Origin: an uncultured bacterium
GTDB lineage: Bacteria > Patescibacteriota > Dojkabacteria > CALFHW01
Reading direction: 5' to 3'
Length of the DNA stretch: 17,534 nucleotides
Assembly: GCA_937876695.1 (NCBI GenBank)
Contig: CALFHW010000209.1
Coordinates: 1 to 17,534, forward strand
How positions within the stretch are numbered: position 1 is the stretch's first letter; every line of letters begins with the position of its first letter. A model generated the notes under the pieces. The model had not been told where the DNA came from. It made no database searches and saw nothing but the letters and a program-made list of their open reading frames with translations. Shown one piece after another: positions 13,608-17,534 of the stretch. The position numbers were made by a program, and so were the translations under genes.

Positions 13608-15026
13608 CTAGTATCGCTGTATATCGCCAGAACCTGGAATATTGCTATGAGAGTAGAAGGCCGCTCCAACATCTAAAATCGCTGGTTGTTCTAGCATCTC
13701 AGGCGAGGCCCCTAGTGACAAAGCGGCAAGCGTCTCAGGGCTTACAAGATAAATTTTATTATTATCAGCGATAATCAGCAGATTACCCTCCTCAGTGAAT
13801 GAAAAACTGTTTTCAGCTTTGAAAATGCTAGTCGGCATGGTGAACTCAAAATAATCCTGCACACCTGTCGATCTATTCAATGTTCTTATACTAATATTGG
13901 ATAAGTCATAAACATTCCCGCCGGGCTTATTCTCCGTTAACAAGAAAGTCCGCAGCGGTGGTACTCCAAGACCAAGGTAATAGCTGCCCAGACCTATTGT
14001 ATAATCAACCCCCACAACGCTGGTACCGGGTTCAAATATCATTCCGCTACCCATCGTTCCGACATCTTCGGGTCTAAAATCACTAGGGATTCGTAACAAT
14101 GGATCCGTATTGTCAGCTGTCAGTGAGAGATAAACTATGTTCTCACCAGGATAAGGTGCCATTCCGTACATCACTTGGTTCAGGATTGCCGCGGGAGTAT
14201 TACTATCTACATCGGGGATAACAGGATATTTAATAACGACAATGCCATTTTCTACCGACAACACCTCACCTTGGGGCCAAAGGCTTCTCGCGACGAGCTC
14301 GCTCTGCCTTATTGGATATTCGACTATAACATTCTCATTGTACAACGCCGGAGGCAGTCGCATCTCGCTATCTGAAAGGCCGTTTCGAGCTTTAAGAAGA
14401 TTATAATGAAAATTATCGCTTAACTCCTGCTGTCCGAAACTAAAAATAATATTGCTAGTTTTCTTATCAAGTGCTGCGCCTCGAAAGCTAATCCCTAGGG
14501 GTATATTCACTTGATAGACATCCTGATTGGCATAATCAATTATCTCGACTGCATGGGTTATCCCCTCCACCCCTTCCACTCGCCGACTGGTGACCGCAAT
14601 GCGTTTATCAGCGTCAAAAGCTTCAATTGAGCTACCAACTGGGGTCTCAAGTAACTTTACCCCGTTGACGTCAAACAGCGCAGCAACCACCCCTTCTTCA
14701 GTGTAAAGCTCAGATAATACTACAGTCTCAGCGCCACCACCGCTAAGATTCAGAGCTCTAGACTCACTTATCCACTCTTCGGGATTATTGTAATTAAACT
14801 CAAACATTGTAGGATCTACCTCATTTGGATTTTGTAGAGTGATCTTTAAACCCTCTAGCAGCGTATTCTCTGGGGACCTTTCCACTACGTCATTAATTGG
14901 GACATCCCCACTGACACTAGAATGCTCAACACTACTCATGCCTGAGTCAGGATTAGTAGCACAACTACTCACCACCAGTCCAACGACAATTAGTTTTCTG
15001 AAAATACCGAGTTCGCCCTTACTCAT
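13608..15026 (-). CDS. Lipoprotein, strand-rich, paralog of the next gene
   Basis: From the ATG at 15026 the product is 472 residues; the open frame upstream covers the promoter and is not used. The signal peptide ends in a lipobox, V-V-S-S-C, with Cys22 as the lipidated residue, then ATNPDSG and a Ser/Glu linker. The body is strand-rich with no enzyme motif: GVVAALFDVNGVKLLETPVG, AVEIIDYANQDVYQVNIPLG and EEGNLLIIADNNKIYLVSPE align with matching blocks of the following gene, indicating an old tandem duplication. A propeller-like sensor or structural role at the cell surface is possible; this is inference. The gene is separated from its paralog by 62 bp that hold the paralog's promoter, so each copy is expressed on its own. 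Confidence 0.8.
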   Translation of the reverse strand: MSKGELGIFRKLIVVGLVVSSCATNPDSGMSSVEHSSVSGDVPINDVVERSPENTLLEGLKITLQNPNEVDPTMFEFNYNNPEEWISESRALNLSGGGAETVVLSELYTEEGVVAALFDVNGVKLLETPVGSSIEAFDADKRIAVTSRRVEGVEGITHAVEIIDYANQDVYQVNIPLGISFRGAALDKKTSNIIFSFGQQELSDNFHYNLLKARNGLSDSEMRLPPALYNENVIVEYPIRQSELVARSLWPQGEVLSVENGIVVIKYPVIPDVDSNTPAAILNQVMYGMAPYPGENIVYLSLTADNTDPLLRIPSDFRPEDVGTMGSGMIFEPGTSVVGVDYTIGLGSYYLGLGVPPLRTFLLTENKPGGNVYDLSNISIRTLNRSTGVQDYFEFTMPTSIFKAENSFSFTEEGNLLIIADNNKIYLVSPETLAALSLGASPEMLEQPAILDVGAAFYSHSNIPGSGDIQRY

Positions 15027-15032
15027 ATATCT

Positions 15033-15062
15033 ATTATATACTGAGCCTATCGATAATAGCAA
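15033..15062 (-). promoter_or_regulatory. Promoter, leaderless position, for the lipoprotein gene
   Basis: On the minus strand, -35 TTGCTA (15057-15062), an 18-bp spacer, -10 TATAAT (15033-15038), then AGATAT and the ATG. The geometry is identical to the promoter of the downstream paralog (18-bp spacer, TATATAAT, six bases, ATG). Confidence 0.7.
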
Positions 15063-15101
15063 GTCCCAGGGCCTTTGAGACCGGCTTATTTGGGCAGAAC
15101 T

Positions 15102-15127
15102 AATAAAAATGGGAGAATACTATTCTC
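15102..15127 (-). terminator. Likely intrinsic terminator after tRNA-Thr(TGT)
   Basis: On the minus strand, GAGAAT-AGT-ATTCTC is a perfect 6-bp stem (15113-15127), followed by CCC and ATTTTTATT. It begins three bases after the tRNA CCA end. The stem is AT-rich, so termination may be partial. Confidence 0.6.
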
Positions 15128-15130
15128 AAA

Positions 15131-15205
15131 TGGAGCTGGGAGCGAGATTCGAACTCGCGGCCAACGGTTTACAAAACCGCTGCTCTACCACTGAGCTATC
15201 CCAGC
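15131..15205 (-). tRNA. tRNA-Thr(TGT)
   Basis: Cloverleaf on the minus strand: acceptor GCTGGGA/TCCCAGC, D-arm GCTC...GAGC, anticodon stem GCGGT/ACCGT (one G-U pair) with loop TTTGTAA (anticodon TGT), and T-arm GCGAG-TTCGAAT-CTCGC. Discriminator T at 15134 is followed by an encoded CCA (15131-15133). Confidence 0.95.
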
Positions 15206-15222
15206 GGACAATTCAATATGTG

Positions 15223-15251
15223 ATTTTAAACTGTTTGCCCAATTTACACAA
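15223..15251 (-). promoter_or_regulatory. Promoter of tRNA-Thr(TGT)
   Basis: On the minus strand, TTGTGT (15246-15251), a 17-bp spacer and TAAAAT (15223-15228), giving a ~10-base 5' leader before the tRNA. The -35 is only 3/6, so confidence is moderate. Confidence 0.45.
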
Positions 15252-15254
15252 CTA

Positions 15255-16202
15255 CTACCCGGGACCAAAAAGTTCGCTGTGCATTTTTTTTATCTTAACG
15301 AGCATTCTGTTATATCTACCAGCTTCATGCCTGATAATAATAGCATCGCGCTTTATCCCAGTTTGATCCATTGAAATTAACTCCTCAATCTGCGCTTTAA
15401 TTTGGTCTAGAAGTGTTGCCTTAAATATAGCATCTACATTTTTATTATCGATTGTGTAGCTATCATAGAGTGCGCGTAGCTCGAATAGTAATCCATGCCG
15501 AGCTGAAAACTCGTCACCATAATCTTTGCGTTCATTGCTTATGTTGATCTCATAAAGCCTCAAGTCTATCGCACATTTATAAAAGCTATCCTTTTCAGGT
15601 ATAAAGTTTCCACTCATAGCCAATCTCGAGACGATCTGAAATAGATGACTACCACTATGACCCAAACTATGAGTCACAACTACCTGCTCACTATCATCAA
15701 TCAGCCCTGTAGATATTCCCTCTGCAACTTGCATTGCGAGATGAAAATCAAATGTAGCAGCTAGCTCGAGATCACTCTGCGCCTTTTGTTCATAGGAAGC
15801 TGAGCCAATGATTTTAGAAGAATCCGTATAATACCTATCTTTCATCACGTATAACAACATCTTTGAGAAAATTTTAGCTCGCCAGTATGGGCCTTTGTTG
15901 GCATTATTTACATCGGAGACATTTCCATCCTCTCTAAAATCTGATGGTGTCACTCCTGCTTCCAATAAGTTTAGAATCAAACTTGAGTTTGTAAGAAGAT
16001 CTACCTCTACATCTAGCTTCTTTTTTGAGTTCCTTGGCTCAACTACTAACCACTGCACTGTATAATATGGGTCTGACATATTACCAGTACGAACCTCTTC
16101 ACCTATATGGTTTTCAGTAATTGCATAGTGCCAATCAATTAGTTTATGAAATTCACTAATTAATCGTAATCTCTCGCCATTTAGATTTTCCAGACCCGAC
16201 AT
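15255..16202 (-). CDS. Orphan protein, function unknown (315 residues)
   Basis: No signal peptide and no membrane helix; probably cytoplasmic and mainly helical. The N-terminus (MSGLENLNGERLRLISEFHK) starts a helix that is followed by HYAITENHIGEE. A middle block, QVVVTHSLGHSGSHLFQIVSRL at about 193-214, carries three histidines in nine residues and is the most distinctive part; I know no family with it and do not claim metal binding. The C-terminus is a basic helix (RHEAGRYNRMLVKIKKMH). The gene has its own extended -10 about 31 bp upstream of the ATG, no Shine-Dalgarno, and is followed by tRNA-Thr(TGT). The region looks more AT-rich than the ribosomal cluster, which may hint at an accessory gene. 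Confidence 0.7.
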   Translation of the reverse strand: MSGLENLNGERLRLISEFHKLIDWHYAITENHIGEEVRTGNMSDPYYTVQWLVVEPRNSKKKLDVEVDLLTNSSLILNLLEAGVTPSDFREDGNVSDVNNANKGPYWRAKIFSKMLLYVMKDRYYTDSSKIIGSASYEQKAQSDLELAATFDFHLAMQVAEGISTGLIDDSEQVVVTHSLGHSGSHLFQIVSRLAMSGNFIPEKDSFYKCAIDLRLYEINISNERKDYGDEFSARHGLLFELRALYDSYTIDNKNVDAIFKATLLDQIKAQIEELISMDQTGIKRDAIIIRHEAGRYNRMLVKIKKMHSELFGPG

Positions 16203-16232
16203 TGTTGGATGTGCAGAAAGTAAGCTGACGAG

Positions 16233-16238
16233 ATTATA
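16233..16238 (-). promoter_or_regulatory. Extended -10 promoter of the 315-residue orphan gene
   Basis: TGATATAAT (TG-n-TATAAT) on the minus strand is the only good promoter element in the gap. The -35 is weak. The predicted leader is about 25 bases without a Shine-Dalgarno. Confidence 0.5.
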
Positions 16239-16533
16239 TCATAAAGATATATATACTTACTACACCTGGATTTGGAACAGAATCCACTGGTAAGCCGACT
16301 GTGATCTGGGAACCAAACATCCCTCCTTTTCGCCCCTTTCCAGAAGGAATCTCGCAGTATTGCTATAGAATTACTGTAGGATGGCTATAGTGTTCCCTTA
16401 TTCCCTCAGCATTCTTTTGAGATTCCTATAGCATTACCAAAAGAATCCTCTTGAAAAGAGATAAAAAACACTTACACTTAAGTTAAATCCGGCCAAACTT
16501 TGCTAATCTACTAATCCCGTGGTTATAACAGCC
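16239..16533. other. Intergenic gap with phased CTATAG repeats
   Basis: No convincing gene on either strand. It holds CTATAG at 16363-16368, CTGTAG at 16374-16379 and CTATAG at 16385-16390, with starts exactly 11 bp apart. A fourth CTATAG lies at 16426-16431. An 8-bp inverted repeat, GGAATCTC (16346-16353) and GAGATTCC (16419-16426), encloses the first three. No clear terminator is seen for the dehydrogenase gene. Confidence 0.6.
16363..16390. repeat. Three CTRTAG hexamers at 11-bp intervals
   Basis: CTATAG-N5-CTGTAG-N5-CTATAG, so all three copies face the same side of the helix. They lie 125-152 bp upstream of the -10 of the 315-residue gene and about 150 bp beyond the end of the dehydrogenase gene. 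A regulator-binding array is possible. Confidence 0.6.
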
Positions 16534-17534
16534 TCAAATATGCCCATGCGCCTCCAGCTGGGCGCGGTTTACTAGGTTATGGTACTTGCGGGAAGTTGCG
16601 GCTGTAGAACCACTAAGAAAATTCTCAATATTCTGCAAGAAGACCTTTACTAAACGCTTATTTGCCTCGACTGCTTCTCCGGCGATATGCGGCGTGATCA
16701 GCACATTTGGTAGTTTTACAAACTCCTGAACGGCAATTGGATGTAACTTGATATCTAGCGGATCTTCCAGGAAGATGTCCGCTCCAAATCCCCCTAACCT
16801 ACCAGATAACACCGCATTGATAACTGCCTGCTCCTCTACTACGTTTTGCCTGCCGATATTAATGAGCACACTGCCTTTGCGCATGGTAGCGAATTCCCTT
16901 TTACCTATGATACCTTTGGTGGTCGAGTCTAATGGTAGCGCCAGGATGACCACTTCTGATTTTTTGAGCAGTTCGGCTTTTGTAGAAAAATCCTCAAGGC
17001 CGTACTCCTTTGCCCTAATAGCAGAAGGATTTTTGGTGTGAACCAATACCTTGCAGCCAAAAGCCCTCAATAAGTGGATAATTTTGCCGCCGACCTTCCC
17101 TGCGCCGATAACCCCGACTGTCTTGCCGTGTAGCTCGGCGCCCTCAAAGATCCTGTACTCTATTCCGCCTGCCCTGACGTGGTGTTGAGCGGAAGGAATT
17201 TTGCGCAGCAAAGAAAGCAGTATCCCCATAGCCATTTCGGCTACGGCCTCGGCGTTGTAGCCTGCGCAGTTGTAGACATAAACGCCTTTTTGGGAGGCAT
17301 AATCCACATCCACATGGTTATAGCCCACCATTGGCAAGAATATCGCTTTCAAGTCTTTGGCATAATCCAGCAACTTCTTGTCGTACTTCACAAATAGCCT
17401 CGAGCTGACCATCTCTGCCCCAGAAATCCTGCGGAACAGCTCCTGCTCGTCGCTAGGCGTCCTATCGTACAAATCAACCTCGCTTACCCCGCGGATAGCA
17501 GCAATCTCTTCGAGCGCCTTCATGGGCAAATACG
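16534..17534 (-). CDS. D-isomer-specific 2-hydroxyacid dehydrogenase, 5' end cut by the window
   Basis: An NAD-dependent dehydrogenase that interconverts 2-hydroxy acids and 2-keto acids. Numbering from the in-frame TTG at 17529, the substrate-domain part runs to about 100. VGVIGAGKVGGKII (138-151) is the Rossmann G-x-G-x-x-G loop, and INIGRQNVVEEQAV has catalytic Arg227. ADIFLEDPLD (250-259) is the acid motif and TPHIAGEA has catalytic His281. In the acid motif the residue before Pro, normally Glu, is Asp256, with Glu255 beside it. The frame stays open to the window edge. The family usually has a first beta-strand before this point, so the true start probably lies outside and some 10 residues are missing; an ATG at 17523 is the only internal candidate. 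The substrate cannot be told. Confidence 0.9.
   Translation of the reverse strand, partial: YLPMKALEEIAAIRGVSEVDLYDRTPSDEQELFRRISGAEMVSSRLFVKYDKKLLDYAKDLKAIFLPMVGYNHVDVDYASQKGVYVYNCAGYNAEAVAEMAMGILLSLLRKIPSAQHHVRAGGIEYRIFEGAELHGKTVGVIGAGKVGGKIIHLLRAFGCKVLVHTKNPSAIRAKEYGLEDFSTKAELLKKSEVVILALPLDSTTKGIIGKREFATMRKGSVLINIGRQNVVEEQAVINAVLSGRLGGFGADIFLEDPLDIKLHPIAVQEFVKLPNVLITPHIAGEAVEANKRLVKVFLQNIENFLSGSTAATSRKYHNLVNRAQLEAHGHI

Noticed and set aside
15027..15062. Longer N-terminus for the lipoprotein gene
   Set aside because: The extension covers the promoter and would put 12 residues before a well-formed lipoprotein signal peptide.
15643..15657. Histidines around 15650 in the 315-residue protein as a metal site
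   Set aside because: The spacing matches no metal-binding motif that I know; kept only as a description.
16346..16431. CTATAG repeats as a CRISPR array or mobile-element end
   Set aside because: The repeat is only six bases, the spacing is 11 bp, and no transposase or cas gene is near.
16444..16466. Hairpin CTCTT-GAA-AAGAG next to an A-run as a terminator of the dehydrogenase gene
   Set aside because: The stem is short, and on the minus strand the T-run precedes the stem instead of following it.
1..17534. Plus-strand open frames throughout the window
   Set aside because: They lie opposite clear minus-strand genes, lack protein-family patterns and have no ribosome sites.

Overview
The window looks like a piece of a small bacterial genome of the Candidate Phyla Radiation (Patescibacteria) type. 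The reasons are a compact one-strand layout, a bS21 gene, large orphan proteins, few Shine-Dalgarno sites, and an archaeal-style GlmU-like enzyme next to a DUF4430/DUF6580 pair. TGA is used as a stop, so the Gracilibacteria/Absconditabacteria code is unlikely. I cannot fix the phylum from sequence alone. Every gene I can support lies on the minus strand, so transcription runs from high to low coordinates. I see no mobile element, CRISPR array or phage gene.

In transcription order: (1) 17534-16534, a 2-hydroxyacid dehydrogenase cut by the window edge, followed by a 330-bp gap with phased CTATAG repeats. (2) 16202-15255, an orphan 315-residue protein, then tRNA-Thr(TGT) with its own promoter and a likely terminator. 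(3) 15026-12235, two diverged paralogous envelope proteins in tandem, one a lipoprotein and one membrane-anchored, each behind its own promoter of the same design. (4) 12172-10028, a ~714-residue orphan protein with a separate promoter. (5) 9881-9722, tRNA-Tyr(GTA) and tRNA-Thr(GGT), one base apart. (6) 9610-5384, a translation cluster rpsB-tsf-frr-rseP-rpsU ending in a clear intrinsic terminator; pyrH, uppS, cdsA and dxr, which usually sit in this locus, are absent. (7) 5285-1955, a tight operon of a sugar-1-phosphate nucleotidyltransferase/left-handed-helix protein, a DUF4430 membrane-anchored protein, a DUF6580 membrane protein and an inositol-monophosphatase-family phosphatase, followed by a small membrane protein with a duplicated domain. 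(8) 1197-70, a Tat-signal serine protease with its own promoter.

The most interesting features concern translation initiation. At least four genes (the protease, tsf and both paralogs) have a -10 hexamer exactly six bases upstream of an ATG, three of them with a -35 at 17-18 bp. This predicts leaderless mRNAs. Most other starts also lack a Shine-Dalgarno sequence, while rpsU (bS21) carries a nine-base perfect one. That contrast resembles the bS21-linked control known in Bacteroidia and is the best candidate here for an undescribed regulatory arrangement.
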